64,000 nucleotides of DNA from Xanthomonas sp. DAR 35659 (GTDB taxonomy: Bacteria; Pseudomonadota; Gammaproteobacteria; Xanthomonadales; Xanthomonadaceae), in the NCBI RefSeq assembly GCF_041242975.1, contig NZ_CP162488.1, positions 2,656,001 to 2,720,000 on the forward strand. Reading direction: 5' to 3'. The notes below the pieces were generated by a model, which worked only from the letters and a program-made list of their open reading frames with translations, was not told the origin of the DNA and did not search any database. Shown piece by piece: positions 1 to 8,795 of this stretch. Positions within the stretch are counted from its first letter, which is position 1; each line of letters starts with the position of its first letter. The position numbers and the translations under genes were made by a program.

Positions 1-629
1 GTCATGTCGGCGACGTACTGGCGGCTCACCCTGGCCTGCTCGTGGCCGGAGAGGCGGAACGCCAATACGGCCAGCGCCAGCAGCGGCGGCAACGCCAGCA
101 TCAGCGTCGGCGACACCAGGAAGGCGATGCCCAGGCTCACGCCGGCGGTGATCGCCGCGACCAGCAGTTGCAGCAAGGCGCTGAAGCCCTGGACGATGAT
201 CTCGATGTTGTAGGTGAGCACGTTGGCGATTTCCGCCGAACTGGCATCGGCGAGCGCCGGCAGCGGCGCGTCGAGCAGGCCGGCATGCACCTGCCGGCGC
301 AGGCGCACCGCGCGCTCGGCGACCAGGCGCGCCGCCAGGTGCGCGGTTGCCCAGCGCAGCAGGGCGAAGGCGATGCTGGCCACGACGAAGAGCGCGGTCT
401 GGGCGACGACGCCATCGGGCAATGCGAGCGCGTAGCCACCCAGGCGCGGTGCGTGCCCTGGCTGCACCAGGGGGACCAGGGCGACGGTGGCGATGGCGCC
501 GGTCAACGCGGCGATCAGCGACAGCCCGACGTAGAGACACACGCGCCAGCGTTCCGCGCGGTCCAGGGTGGCGAGGAAGGCGCGCAGCAAGTGGTGCGTA
601 GGGTCGGGCGTGGTTGTGCGCGTGCTCAT
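1..629 (-). CDS. ABC exporter, transmembrane part (3' end cut by window edge)
   Basis: This reading frame starts at ATG 629 and runs off the left edge without a stop, giving about 209 residues. It looks like the N-terminal membrane domain of a fused permease-ATPase exporter. Hydrophobic segments lie near residues 31-52, 75-92 and 145-190, with the long charged helix typical of this fold between them. The nucleotide-binding domain would lie outside the window, so this cannot be confirmed. It is 129 bp downstream of the HPr-kinase-like gene on the same strand, and probably shares its promoter. The pairing of an ABC exporter with an HPrK-like protein and, across the divergent promoter, a nucleotidyltransferase is reminiscent of some lasso-peptide loci. 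The substrate is unknown. Confidence 0.72.
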   Translation of the reverse strand, partial: MSTRTTTPDPTHHLLRAFLATLDRAERWRVCLYVGLSLIAALTGAIATVALVPLVQPGHAPRLGGYALALPDGVVAQTALFVVASIAFALLRWATAHLAARLVAERAVRLRRQVHAGLLDAPLPALADASSAEIANVLTYNIEIIVQGFSALLQLLVAAITAGVSLGIAFLVSPTLMLALPPLLALAVLAFRLSGHEQARVSRQYVADM

Positions 630-758
630 TGGTGCCGGCCCGAGGCAGCCCACTGCGCACCGCCCGTGGAGGCGCGGCTCGGCGTTCGCTTCGCGCCGCC
701 GCGTTGGGGTTCGCGCGCGAGGGCCTGCATCAGTCGCATCAGCAACGCGCTCGCGGGC

Positions 759-1817
759 TCATCGCAGCAGTCGCAGGACGGCGTCGACCGACGCGTCCGG
801 GTGCGTGCCGCGCTGCAGTTCGTACACGCCAAGTCGCTGCAGTTGCCGGGCGAACAACGACCACCCCGGTTGCGCGGCGGCGTAGGGTTGATCTTCGGTC
901 AGACGCTCCAGCACCGTTGCGGCGTCGATCGGCTGCAACACCTGGCGCGGGTCCGCCGCGATGGTGGCCGAGACGAAGACCGCCGCGACCACGTGCAGCG
1001 GCGCGGGCGCCAGGCGCGCGCGGCCGTGGCGGATGTCGACCTCGTACTTGGCCACGCCGCTGCGGCGATGGATCGTCGGCGCGGCCGCGATCCAGGCACG
1101 GGTGGCGTCGTCGACCAGCCGCGACACCTCCGGCCGCAGGTGCAGGAAGTTGCCGATGCCGGTGGCCAGCATGCGCTGCGGATCGACGAACAGCGCGTCT
1201 TCGGCGAGGAAGTCCAGGCCGCGCAGCAGGCTGTGCAGGGCCAGGGTGGACTTGCCCGAGCCGGTGGCGCCCAACAACAGCACGCCGCGCCCTTCCCTGC
1301 CGACACAGGCGCCATGCAGCGGCACCAGGCCCATGCCGCGCGCGGCCAGCACGAACACCGCGAACTCGATCAGTTCGTAGCGCAGGTGGTACGGATGGGC
1401 GAGCATGTCCTCGGAGATCACCAGCAACGCCCTGCCCTGTTCGGGCATCAGCATCATGTAGTTGTCGGCATCGATGACCCCGCACAGCGCGCCGGCGCCG
1501 GAATGGGTGCGGACCGGCGGTGGCGCCAATGCCAGCGCATAGGGCGCGTCGCGGCGCGCCACCAGGCTCAACGCGATGTGGAATTCGATCGCGCCGGGCA
1601 ACTGATGCGCCGGGACATCGCCGAACGCCGCTTCGACCAGGTCCAGCAGGGCCTGGCTGTTGCTGCGGAAATGGAAGCGGCCGCCCAGCACCTGCTTGCT
1701 GAGGACATGCTCGCGCCGCAGCCGGTCGTGGAAGGGATCGTCGGCGGCATCGGCGTCCGCCACGTCGGCGTTGGCCGCGGGCTTGCAGCGGTGCGCGCGC
1801 GCGGTCGAGACAGGCAT
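759..1817 (-). CDS. HPr kinase-like P-loop protein
   Basis: The protein has 352 residues from ATG 1817; a longer open frame upstream has no coding look. A Walker A loop, GATGSGKST, is at about residues 183-191, preceded by LVPLHGACV. It is followed by FLAEDALF (203-210), the acidic segment that stands where HPr kinases have their catalytic aspartates. This matches the HprK-related kinases found outside the sugar phosphotransferase system, including those in some lasso-peptide and exosortase-linked loci. No HPr gene is nearby, so the target is unknown. The start lies 32 nt downstream of a CAACC-N16-GCAC element. The gene leads an operon with the ABC exporter. Confidence 0.75.
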   Translation of the reverse strand: MPVSTARAHRCKPAANADVADADAADDPFHDRLRREHVLSKQVLGGRFHFRSNSQALLDLVEAAFGDVPAHQLPGAIEFHIALSLVARRDAPYALALAPPPVRTHSGAGALCGVIDADNYMMLMPEQGRALLVISEDMLAHPYHLRYELIEFAVFVLAARGMGLVPLHGACVGREGRGVLLLGATGSGKSTLALHSLLRGLDFLAEDALFVDPQRMLATGIGNFLHLRPEVSRLVDDATRAWIAAAPTIHRRSGVAKYEVDIRHGRARLAPAPLHVVAAVFVSATIAADPRQVLQPIDAATVLERLTEDQPYAAAQPGWSLFARQLQRLGVYELQRGTHPDASVDAVLRLLR

Positions 1818-1849
1818 CGGCAGGGATCCATTGGGTCGATACCGCGTGA

Positions 1850-1874
1850 GTGCGCGCCGCGGGCGCAAAGGTTG
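1850..1874 (-). promoter_or_regulatory. Putative ECF-type promoter, site D (HprK-like operon)
   Basis: On the minus strand the sequence reads CAACC, then 16 nt, then GCAC, then TCACG. It ends 32 nt before the HPr-kinase-like start. The -35-like half extends as GCAACCTTT, identical to sites A, B and C. It lies in the 340-bp divergent gap 1818-2157, which also holds site F and no convincing gene. Assignment to the sigma factor at 23766 is inference from the shared motif. Confidence 0.62.
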
Positions 1875-2050
1875 CGAGGTGACCGCGCGCCCTGATCGCG
1901 CTGGATGGCGAGCGGCCGCTGCGCGCAAGGCAACGCCGCCATCGCGCGGAGATTGAGAAACGGGGCTTTCGTGGAAGGGGATGCGATCGCGTCGCAGGCG
2001 GTCCGCGCCCACTGGGTCCGGGGTTTCAACGGCGCGCATGCGCAGCGCGA

Positions 2051-2075
2051 CAACCAAAGCCGGCGCCAGCGGCAC
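2051..2075 (+). promoter_or_regulatory. Putative ECF-type promoter, site F (radical SAM operon)
   Basis: CAACC, 16 nt, GCAC and TTACG are read on the plus strand, 82 nt before the chosen radical SAM start at 2158. The half site continues as CAACCAAA rather than CAACCTTT, as in site E. It is divergent from site D in the same intergenic gap. Confidence 0.55.
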
Positions 2076-2157
2076 TTACGGCACGGCCACCTGTGCGCGG
2101 CCCCTGCTGCATGCGCTGCGGCCTCCGCCGATGGCGCCGAACGAGACCCTTCCGCCG

Positions 2158-3645
2158 ATGTCAAAGATCCAGGTCAGCCATTCCTACTTCCTGCGCTACG
2201 ACCCCAAGCAATGGGAACGCGGCAAGCCGTACCCGCCGCTGGCGACGCTGCAGGTAGCCACGCTGTTGCGCCGGCATGGGCACGAGGTGGTGCTGTTCGA
2301 TGCGATGCTCGCCGACGGCGTGGAGGACTACCCGGCCGCGGTGCGCGCGGCGCGGCCGGACCTGGTGGTGTTCTACGAGGACAACTTCAATTTCCTGACC
2401 AAGATGTGCCTGAGCCGGATGCGCGAGGCCGCCTGCCAGATGATCGCCGAGGCGCGCGCCTGCGGCAGCCGCGTGATCGTCGCCGGCTCCGACGCGTCCG
2501 ACCATCCCGAGGCGTTCCTGGCCGCGGGCGCTCACGCGGTCCTGGTCGGCGAAGGCATCGCGCCGTTGCTGGAGCTGGTCGCGCGATTGCAGCAGGCGCC
2601 GGACATCGCCGTGGCGGACTGGCTCGCCGGCGTGGCCGACGTCGCCTCGGCCGCGGCGCCGGAACTGAAGCGCGCGCACATCGGCGCGCGCCCGCCGGAT
2701 CCGCGGCTGTCCGGCCTGGCCGCGTGGGATCTGGTGGACATGCAGCGCTACCGCGACCTGTGGCTGCAGCGGCATGGCCATTTCAGCCTGAACATGGCCG
2801 CCTCGCGCGGTTGCCCGTTCCGCTGCAACTGGTGCGCCAAGCCGATCTGGGGCAACCACTACAAGCGCCGCAGCGCGCCGGAAGTGGCCGAGGAGATGAT
2901 CCACCTCAAGCGCGCCTTCGCCCCGGACCACATCTGGATGGCCGACGACATCTTCGGCTTCCACATCGACTGGGTGGAAGAATTCGCCGACGTGCTGGCC
3001 GCGGCCGACGGCTCGGTGCCCTTCACCATCCAGACCCGCGCCGACCTGGGCAGCGAGCGCATGGCCGCCGCCCTGGCGCGGGCCGGCTGCGCGGAGGCGT
3101 GGATCGGCGCGGAGAGCGGCAGCCAGCGCATCCTCGACAAGATGACCAAGGGCACCGCGGTGGAGGACGTGATCGCCGCGCGCCAGCGCCTGGGCGCGCA
3201 GGGCATTCGCGTCGGCTTCTTCCTGCAGTTGGGCTATCTGGACGAACAATTGGAGGACATCCTCGCCACCCGCGCGCTGGTGGCGCGTGCGCGCCCGGAC
3301 GACATCGGCGTCAGCGTGTCCTATCCGCTGCCGGGGACCAAGTTCTACCAGCAGGTGAAGAATCAGCTCGGCCGCAAGACCCACTGGCAGGACAGCGACG
3401 ACCTGGCGATGATGTTCCATGGCGCCTACGACTCGGAGTTCTACCGGCGCGTGCGCGACCTGCTGCACCGCCAGGTGGACCTGCAGCGCAGCGAGGCCAC
3501 CGCCGCGCCGCACGCGCATGCGCAGGCGCGCGCCGCGCTGGAGGCGCAGTGGGACGCGCTGATCGCCAGCGAAGGCCGGCATCGCACCGCGGTCGCGCCG
3601 GTGCCGGCCGCCACGCGCCGCATCCCACTGGCGCAGCACCCATGA
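2158..3645 (+). CDS. B12-binding-type radical SAM protein
   Basis: The protein has 495 residues from ATG 2158; ATG 2131 is an in-frame alternative with no better ribosome site. The N-terminal half looks like a cobalamin-binding Rossmann domain (PPLATLQVATLLRRHGHEVVLFDA). The radical SAM cluster motif is CPFRCNWC, with cysteines near residues 219, 223 and 226. It is followed by the usual barrel motifs, such as WIGAESGSQRILDKM. The classical DxHxxG cobalamin loop is not obvious, so cofactor binding may be degenerate. Family members methylate or rearrange unactivated carbons. It overlaps the nucleotidyltransferase start by 4 bp (ATGA), so the two are translationally coupled. The substrate is unknown. 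Confidence 0.85.
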   Translation: MSKIQVSHSYFLRYDPKQWERGKPYPPLATLQVATLLRRHGHEVVLFDAMLADGVEDYPAAVRAARPDLVVFYEDNFNFLTKMCLSRMREAACQMIAEARACGSRVIVAGSDASDHPEAFLAAGAHAVLVGEGIAPLLELVARLQQAPDIAVADWLAGVADVASAAAPELKRAHIGARPPDPRLSGLAAWDLVDMQRYRDLWLQRHGHFSLNMAASRGCPFRCNWCAKPIWGNHYKRRSAPEVAEEMIHLKRAFAPDHIWMADDIFGFHIDWVEEFADVLAAADGSVPFTIQTRADLGSERMAAALARAGCAEAWIGAESGSQRILDKMTKGTAVEDVIAARQRLGAQGIRVGFFLQLGYLDEQLEDILATRALVARARPDDIGVSVSYPLPGTKFYQQVKNQLGRKTHWQDSDDLAMMFHGAYDSEFYRRVRDLLHRQVDLQRSEATAAPHAHAQARAALEAQWDALIASEGRHRTAVAPVPAATRRIPLAQHP

Positions 3646-4937
3646 GCGCGCAGGCGCCCGGCCAGGCGCAACGGCCCTGCTCCGCCGATGTCCCCGCCGC
3701 CACCCCTGCCGCGCAGCCGCCGCTGAAGCGGATCGGCGCCGGCTTGCGCCTGGCCACGGAAACCCTGGCGCAGGAACTGGCGCGTCCAGGCAACGCGATG
3801 CCGCAGTGGAGCCGGTTGCAATGGCAACTGGCCGCGGCGGCGACGGCCGCGCACGGCATCGCGCCGTTGCTGAGCCGCTTGTCGGTGTGGCCGGACCGCG
3901 ACTGGAGCGCGTTCCTGGCCGAGCAACGCGCGCATGTGGGCGATCGCTACCGGCGCATCGCCGGCTTGCTCGAGCGCATCGATGCGCTGGCGCAGGATGC
4001 CGGCGTGGCGATCGTGCCGCTGAAGGGCGCGGCCCTGCACGCGAACGGCCTGTACCTGGCCGGCGACCGGCCGATGGCCGACATCGATCTGCTGGTGCGC
4101 GCCGAAGACGCCGCGCGGGTCGGCGCGTTGCTGCAGCAACTGGGCTACGTCGCCGAGTTCGCGCAGTGGAAGCACCAGACCTTCCGCCCACTGCACGCGC
4201 AAGCGGTGGCCGGCCTCGGCGAGCATCGCGATACGCCGATCAACATCGAACTGCATGCGCGCATCCAGGAGCGGCTGCCGCTGGCCACGGTCGATATCAG
4301 CGAGCGGGTCTTCCCGCGCGACAGCCGGCCTGGGTTGAACGCGTATCCGTCCAACGGCGCGCTGATGAGCCATCTGCTGTTGCACGCGGCCGGCGGCCTT
4401 TGCAGCCGCAGCCTGCGGTTGATGCATCTGCACGATATCGCGCTGCTGGCCACGCGCATGAGCGGCAAGGACTGGCAGGTGCTGTGCGACGACGCCGACG
4501 GCGCCCCATGGTGGGCGCTGCCGCCGCTGCGGCTGGTGCTGCGCTACTACCGCAACGCGATTCCGACGGCGGTGCTGGCGCGGCTGCGCGCGCATTGCCC
4601 GCCGCTGCTGCGACTGGCCTCGCGGCGATTCGATCTGACCCGGGTCTCCTGTTCGCAGCTGTGGCTGCCGGCATTGCCAGGGATCGAATGGGCGCGCTCG
4701 TTCGGCGAGGTGGCGCGCTACCTGCGGCAGCGGCTGCGGCCCTCGGCGGAGAGCCGGCAGGAGCGCGCCGACATGATCCGCACACAACTGTGGTTGCAGG
4801 GCCAGGCGTGGGTCACGCTGCCGCAACGGCGGCGTCTGCTGCTGCGCCTGCTGCGGCCGGTGCCACGGATGGATGCGCTGTATGCGGTGCGCAGCGCCTT
4901 GCAGGGGTATGCGGTGGAACCACGTAACCTCCTGTAG
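3642..4937 (+). CDS. Nucleotidyltransferase family protein (NTP_transf_5-like)
   Basis: The protein has 431 residues. The motif LKGAAL (about 127-132) followed by DRPMADIDLLV (about 142-152) matches the minimal nucleotidyltransferase family annotated as NTP_transf_5, with the paired Asp of the active site. The remainder is helical and Arg-rich. Members occur in lasso-peptide and exosortase-linked loci, but no reaction is established here. The gene is coupled to the upstream radical SAM gene. Its TAG stop is supplied by the first bases of the REP-like hairpin at 4931. Confidence 0.75.
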   Translation: MSAQAPGQAQRPCSADVPAATPAAQPPLKRIGAGLRLATETLAQELARPGNAMPQWSRLQWQLAAAATAAHGIAPLLSRLSVWPDRDWSAFLAEQRAHVGDRYRRIAGLLERIDALAQDAGVAIVPLKGAALHANGLYLAGDRPMADIDLLVRAEDAARVGALLQQLGYVAEFAQWKHQTFRPLHAQAVAGLGEHRDTPINIELHARIQERLPLATVDISERVFPRDSRPGLNAYPSNGALMSHLLLHAAGGLCSRSLRLMHLHDIALLATRMSGKDWQVLCDDADGAPWWALPPLRLVLRYYRNAIPTAVLARLRAHCPPLLRLASRRFDLTRVSCSQLWLPALPGIEWARSFGEVARYLRQRLRPSAESRQERADMIRTQLWLQGQAWVTLPQRRRLLLRLLRPVPRMDALYAVRSALQGYAVEPRNLL

Positions 4938-5001
4938 GAGCGGCTTCAGCCGCGACGCTTTCTCGGCAAGACCCGGTCGCGGCTGAAGCCGCTCCTACAG
5001 G
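4931..5001. repeat. REP-like inverted repeat, intact
   Basis: Two perfect 26-nt arms (4931-4956 and 4976-5001) flank a 19-nt loop. The arm core is TGTAGGAGCGGCTTCAGCC followed by GCGAC. A second copy, split by an insertion sequence, lies at 58081-59300. It sits between two convergent genes and supplies the TAG stop of each one (4935-4937 on plus, 4997-4995 on minus). It may also act as a bidirectional terminator or mRNA-stabilising hairpin. Such repeats are scattered through xanthomonad and pseudomonad genomes. Confidence 0.93.
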
Positions 5002-6119
5002 GAATGCGTGCGTTCGAACGCCGCCGGGCACAGCCGCCGATATAGCGCGTTGAAGCTGCGTGCGGTGTGGTCTGCATCCTCGCGCACGGCAATGCACTGC
5101 GCCGACCAGGCCAGGCGCAGGCGCAGGCCGTCGTCGGCCAGCACCTGGCGCAAGGCCTCGGCCAGGCCGGCCCAGTCGCCGGTCGGCACCGCCAGCGCCG
5201 CCGACGGCGCCCACTCCTGCAGGTGTCCGACCGCGGTGCCGACGGTCGGTACGCCGGCCACTGCCGCTTCCAGCAGCACCATCGGCCCGGCTTCGTGCAG
5301 TGACGACAGCACCAGCAGGTCGGCGGCTTCCACCAGCGGACGCAGGTCGCGCTGGGTCTTGAAGCCCAGGAAGCGGATCCGCTGCGACAACCCCAGGTGC
5401 GCGGCCAGGCGTTGCATCTCGCCATCGAGGGTATCCACGCCGACGATATCGAGATCGAACGCCACCCCGGCCCGCGCCAGCGCCGCCAAGGCGCGCAGCA
5501 AGGTCGGCTGGTCCTTGACCCGGTTGAGGCTGGCGACGTGCAGCAGCCGTGCCGGGCCGCCGGTGCGCGGGCGCGGTGCGCGCTGCGGCCAGGCGCGCAG
5601 GTCCACGCCCAGCGGAACGCGGTCGGCGGCGATGCCCAGCGCCTGCAGCGAGGCGACGATCGGGGCGCTGGCCGCGGTGACCGCATCGGCCAGTCGCAGC
5701 ACCAGCGCCTCGCGCAGCCGCCCCTGCCACTTGCGCCGTCCGCCATAGCCGATCGCGTGCAATGCGACCAGTTCGCCGCCGGCGATGTGCACCGCGCTCG
5801 GCCGCCGCAACAGGCGTGCCGCGGCCACCGCGATCAGGCTGCAATGGCCGGAAAAGATCGACTGCACCAGGTCGAACGGCGCCCGCCGGTGCTCGGCGCG
5901 AATCGCGGCGACGGCGCGTCGCCGGGTACGGCCGTCGCCGATGTTGTGGATGTGCGCGCCGAGCAGCGCCCAACGCGCCGGTACCGGTTCCTGGTGCAGG
6001 ACGAAGACGTGCACCTCGTGCATGCGCGCCAGGCGTTCGATCAGGGTCAGCAACACCGGGATCACCCGGTACTCGCCGCTGCGATCGACCCCGCCGGGCA
6101 CCACCAGCGCCAGCTTCAT
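4995..6119 (-). CDS. Glycosyltransferase, GT-B fold (GT4-like)
   Basis: The protein has 374 residues from ATG 6119. The N-terminal half has the acceptor-side pattern of GT4 enzymes (VVPGGVDRSGEYRVIP). The C-terminal half has LLHVASLNRVKDQPTLL and the donor-binding stretch HEAGPMVLLEAAVAGVP, which carries the E-x7-E spacing typical of nucleotide-sugar retaining transferases. It overlaps the upstream glycosyltransferase by 4 bp and is the last gene of a six-gene minus-strand operon. It probably adds one sugar to a lipid-linked or small-molecule acceptor; donor and acceptor are not readable. Confidence 0.88.
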   Translation of the reverse strand: MKLALVVPGGVDRSGEYRVIPVLLTLIERLARMHEVHVFVLHQEPVPARWALLGAHIHNIGDGRTRRRAVAAIRAEHRRAPFDLVQSIFSGHCSLIAVAAARLLRRPSAVHIAGGELVALHAIGYGGRRKWQGRLREALVLRLADAVTAASAPIVASLQALGIAADRVPLGVDLRAWPQRAPRPRTGGPARLLHVASLNRVKDQPTLLRALAALARAGVAFDLDIVGVDTLDGEMQRLAAHLGLSQRIRFLGFKTQRDLRPLVEAADLLVLSSLHEAGPMVLLEAAVAGVPTVGTAVGHLQEWAPSAALAVPTGDWAGLAEALRQVLADDGLRLRLAWSAQCIAVREDADHTARSFNALYRRLCPAAFERTHSL

Positions 6120-7237
6120 GCGCCGCTCCGCGCAGGCTGCTCCAGCAACTGCGCATAGGCGCGCGCCCAACGCCGGCCAACCGCCGCGAACGACAGTTGC
6201 GCGTCGAAATGGGCGCGAACCCGGGCCGGCGCCGGCAGTTCGCTGGCGGCGTGCACCAGTGCCTCGGCGAGCAGGCCGGCGTCGCCGCACGGCCACAGTT
6301 CGCCGATGCGGCCGCAGTCGGTGAGCGCGCGGAACGCCGGGATGTCGGTGAGTACCGGCGGCGTGCCGCAGGCCAACGCCTCCAGCGCCGCATAGCCGCA
6401 GCTCTCGGACAGGCTGCCGGACACGAACAGGTCCGCCGCGCGCATCAGCGTCTGGATCTGCGCATGCGCGACCTTGCCCAGCAGGTGCACACGGCCGCGC
6501 AGGCGTGGATCGCGCTGTATCCGGTCCTCTACCGTCTCCCGCATCGGGGCGCTGCCGAACGCGCAGAACAACTGCAGTCCGGGCAGCCGTGCGGCGGCGC
6601 GGGCCACGCCGTCGAGCACGGTCAAGGGATCCTTGCCGGCGCTGAGGTGCCCGACCCACAGCACGCAGGGTGCGCCGTGCAGGCCGCTGTCGCGCCGCGC
6701 CTGCGCCTGGTCGCCCGGCATGAAGCGGCAACTGGATTCGGGAATCGCGAACAGGCGCGTGGACGGCGCGAACAGGCCGGCCTGCACGAAGCCGCGCGCC
6801 AGCTCCAGCGAGGTGAAGGCGATCCCCGCGGCGGCCGCGTACCACTGCCGCCACTGCCCGCGGCGCCACCAGCGCGGCGGACGATTGGCGTGGTCCTGCA
6901 GCAGGATCGGCAGCCGCGGCAACCGCCGCGCCATCGCGCAGGCCTCGCGCGCGAACTCCAGGCCGTGCACGTGCACCACGTCGGCGCCCAGCGCCCGCAC
7001 CATGCCGGCAACATTTCCCACGCGGCGGTCTTCGTCGTCGCCTGCATCGGCGAAGTGGTACTCCACGCCGTTGCGCAGCAACTGCTCCGTGCCGTGCGCG
7101 GCCTGGATCACCGACACGCGGGTGCCGGCGCTGGCCACCGCCTCGGAGATGTCGCCCAGGGATGGCCAGTGCGCGAACACCTGCGCCGGCGCCAGTCCAG
7201 GCGGCGTGCGGACGAAATTGATCTGTGCGACGTGCAT
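6116..7237 (-). CDS. Glycosyltransferase, GT-B fold (GT4-like)
   Basis: The protein has 373 residues from ATG 7237. Visible motifs are VLWVGHLSAGKDPLTVL in the middle and SESCGYAALEALACGTPPV near the C-terminus, which form the donor site of family 4. The N-terminus (MHVAQINFVRTPPG) and VVHVHGLEF are typical of the acceptor domain. It starts 23 bp after the radical SAM gene and is coupled to the next glycosyltransferase by ATGA. Having two glycosyltransferases beside methyltransferases and an amidohydrolase suggests a decorated glycoside or oligosaccharide. Confidence 0.87.
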   Translation of the reverse strand: MHVAQINFVRTPPGLAPAQVFAHWPSLGDISEAVASAGTRVSVIQAAHGTEQLLRNGVEYHFADAGDDEDRRVGNVAGMVRALGADVVHVHGLEFAREACAMARRLPRLPILLQDHANRPPRWWRRGQWRQWYAAAAGIAFTSLELARGFVQAGLFAPSTRLFAIPESSCRFMPGDQAQARRDSGLHGAPCVLWVGHLSAGKDPLTVLDGVARAAARLPGLQLFCAFGSAPMRETVEDRIQRDPRLRGRVHLLGKVAHAQIQTLMRAADLFVSGSLSESCGYAALEALACGTPPVLTDIPAFRALTDCGRIGELWPCGDAGLLAEALVHAASELPAPARVRAHFDAQLSFAAVGRRWARAYAQLLEQPARSGA

Positions 7238-7260
7238 GCTGTCGTGGTCGTGCGGCGGGC

Positions 7261-8772
7261 CTAGATGCCCGACACCTGCGGGCGGCGCAGCTTCACCAGC
7301 CAGTTGGCCAGGTTCAGTTCCCACGGCCGGTCGTAGCGCCGGTAGCGGTAGCGCCACGCCGCCATCGCGCTCAGCCCGCGCTTGGCCCAGCGCGGCGAAC
7401 GCAGGTCCTGCGCGGTGGGATAGCGGCAGCCGAGCACGGTGACGAAGTCGCGGATGCGCTGGCGCAGGGCGTCGTCCAGCCAGGGCGCGTCGGCGTGGCA
7501 GGCGTAGTCCACCCACTGCGGCTGGGTCCATTCCTCGGGCGTGCGCGGGAACACCACCGGTGCGCCGTGCAGGTCCAGCAGCGGCATCGCCGCGCGCTTG
7601 CCGCGGTCCTTCTCGTGGCGGCTGGTCTCCGGCAGCGGCGTGTACACGTAGACAATGATTTCCGACTGGGGATTGATGCGCTTGAGTTCGCGGATGAACT
7701 CGAAGGTCTGCTCGGTCTCGCGCACGCTGTCCTGCGGCGGCGCGACCATGAACGACAGTTCCGGGATCACCCCGTTGCGCCGGCACAGCTCGGCCACCTG
7801 CAGGGTCTGGTCCGGGCGCGTGCCCTTGCGGATTTCCTTCAGCATCGCCCCGCTCGGCGATTCGGCGCCGATGTAGGCCATGCGCAGGCGGCTCTTGCGC
7901 ACCAGCGCCCAGGTGCTCTCGGACAGGTTGAGCAGCGCGTCGGCGCGCGCATAGCACCACCAGGGCATCTCCAGCTTGGCCATCACCTCCAGCAGCGGGA
8001 TCATGTCCGCCTCGCGGTCGAAGAAGTTGTGGTCGAAGAACTGGATCGAGTCGGCGCCCAGTTCCTCCTTCAGGTAGCGCAGTTCGCGCTCCAGCCGCGC
8101 CGCGGTGGGCAGCGCGGTGGCGCCGCCGAACATCGCCGCCACGCCGCAGAAGGTGCAGCGGAAGCGGCAGCCCAGCGCGGCCTGGTGCGAGGCGGTGCGG
8201 CGGCCGAGGAAGCTGCGGCCCAGGTACTGGCGCGGGTCGCCGAGCTTGGCGTACGGCAGCGCCGGCGCCGTCTCGCCGCGGCTGAAGCCGCGGTTGCGGT
8301 TGTGCACCACCTCCCCGTCGCGCTTCCACGACAGGCCGTCGATCCGCGCCAGTTCCGGACCCTCGCCGCGCAGCGCCGCGACCAGTTCCGGCAAGGTGTC
8401 CTCGCCCTGCGCGCGGATCGCGTAGTCCACGTAGGGCGCGCTCAGCGCGGTGTCGGTGTACAGCGTGGGGAAGTAGCCGCCCCAGACGATCGGCATCGCC
8501 GGAAAGCGCTCGCGGATCGCCGTGGACAGCGCGATCGACGGCGCGATCTGCGGCCCGCCCATGACGCTGATGCCGACCGCGTCGTAGCGCTGTTCCTGCA
8601 AGGCCCGCAGCGCGGTGTCGATGAAATCGCGATCGACGTTGCCGTCGATGATGCGGCTGTCGCCCTGGCGGTCCAGGGCCGCGGCCAGGTTCAGCAGCGC
8701 CAGCGGGAAGCGCGCGTTGCCGCGCGAGGTGATGGTCGGGTTGACCAGCAGCGTGTTCGGGGTGGAAGGCAT
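7261..8772 (-). CDS. B12-binding-type radical SAM protein
   Basis: The protein has 503 residues from ATG 8772. The N-terminal part resembles a B12-binding domain (FPLALLNLAAALDRQGDSR and GISVMGGPQIAPS). The cluster motif CRFRCTFC places cysteines near residues 202, 206 and 209. QFFDHNFFDR and MAYIGAESPSG are typical barrel segments. This is the BchE-like architecture of enzymes that modify carbon skeletons or methylate sp3 carbons. It differs clearly from the radical SAM protein at 2158. It lies between a methyltransferase and glycosyltransferases in one operon, so it probably modifies the same product. Confidence 0.86.
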   Translation of the reverse strand: MPSTPNTLLVNPTITSRGNARFPLALLNLAAALDRQGDSRIIDGNVDRDFIDTALRALQEQRYDAVGISVMGGPQIAPSIALSTAIRERFPAMPIVWGGYFPTLYTDTALSAPYVDYAIRAQGEDTLPELVAALRGEGPELARIDGLSWKRDGEVVHNRNRGFSRGETAPALPYAKLGDPRQYLGRSFLGRRTASHQAALGCRFRCTFCGVAAMFGGATALPTAARLERELRYLKEELGADSIQFFDHNFFDREADMIPLLEVMAKLEMPWWCYARADALLNLSESTWALVRKSRLRMAYIGAESPSGAMLKEIRKGTRPDQTLQVAELCRRNGVIPELSFMVAPPQDSVRETEQTFEFIRELKRINPQSEIIVYVYTPLPETSRHEKDRGKRAAMPLLDLHGAPVVFPRTPEEWTQPQWVDYACHADAPWLDDALRQRIRDFVTVLGCRYPTAQDLRSPRWAKRGLSAMAAWRYRYRRYDRPWELNLANWLVKLRRPQVSGI

Positions 8773-8795
8773 GGTGGCGGACCGCAGGGCGAGGC

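Noticed and set aside
1818..2157. Short RiPP precursor peptide in the divergent gap
   Set aside because: No short frame with a ribosome site and leader/core character; the gap is explained by two divergent promoter-like elements.
42..4937. Very long open frames on the plus strand across the HprK-like region and in a second frame over the radical SAM and nucleotidyltransferase genes
   Set aside because: Arg/Ala/Gly-rich translations without domains; they are GC-driven shadows of the genes listed on the correct frames.
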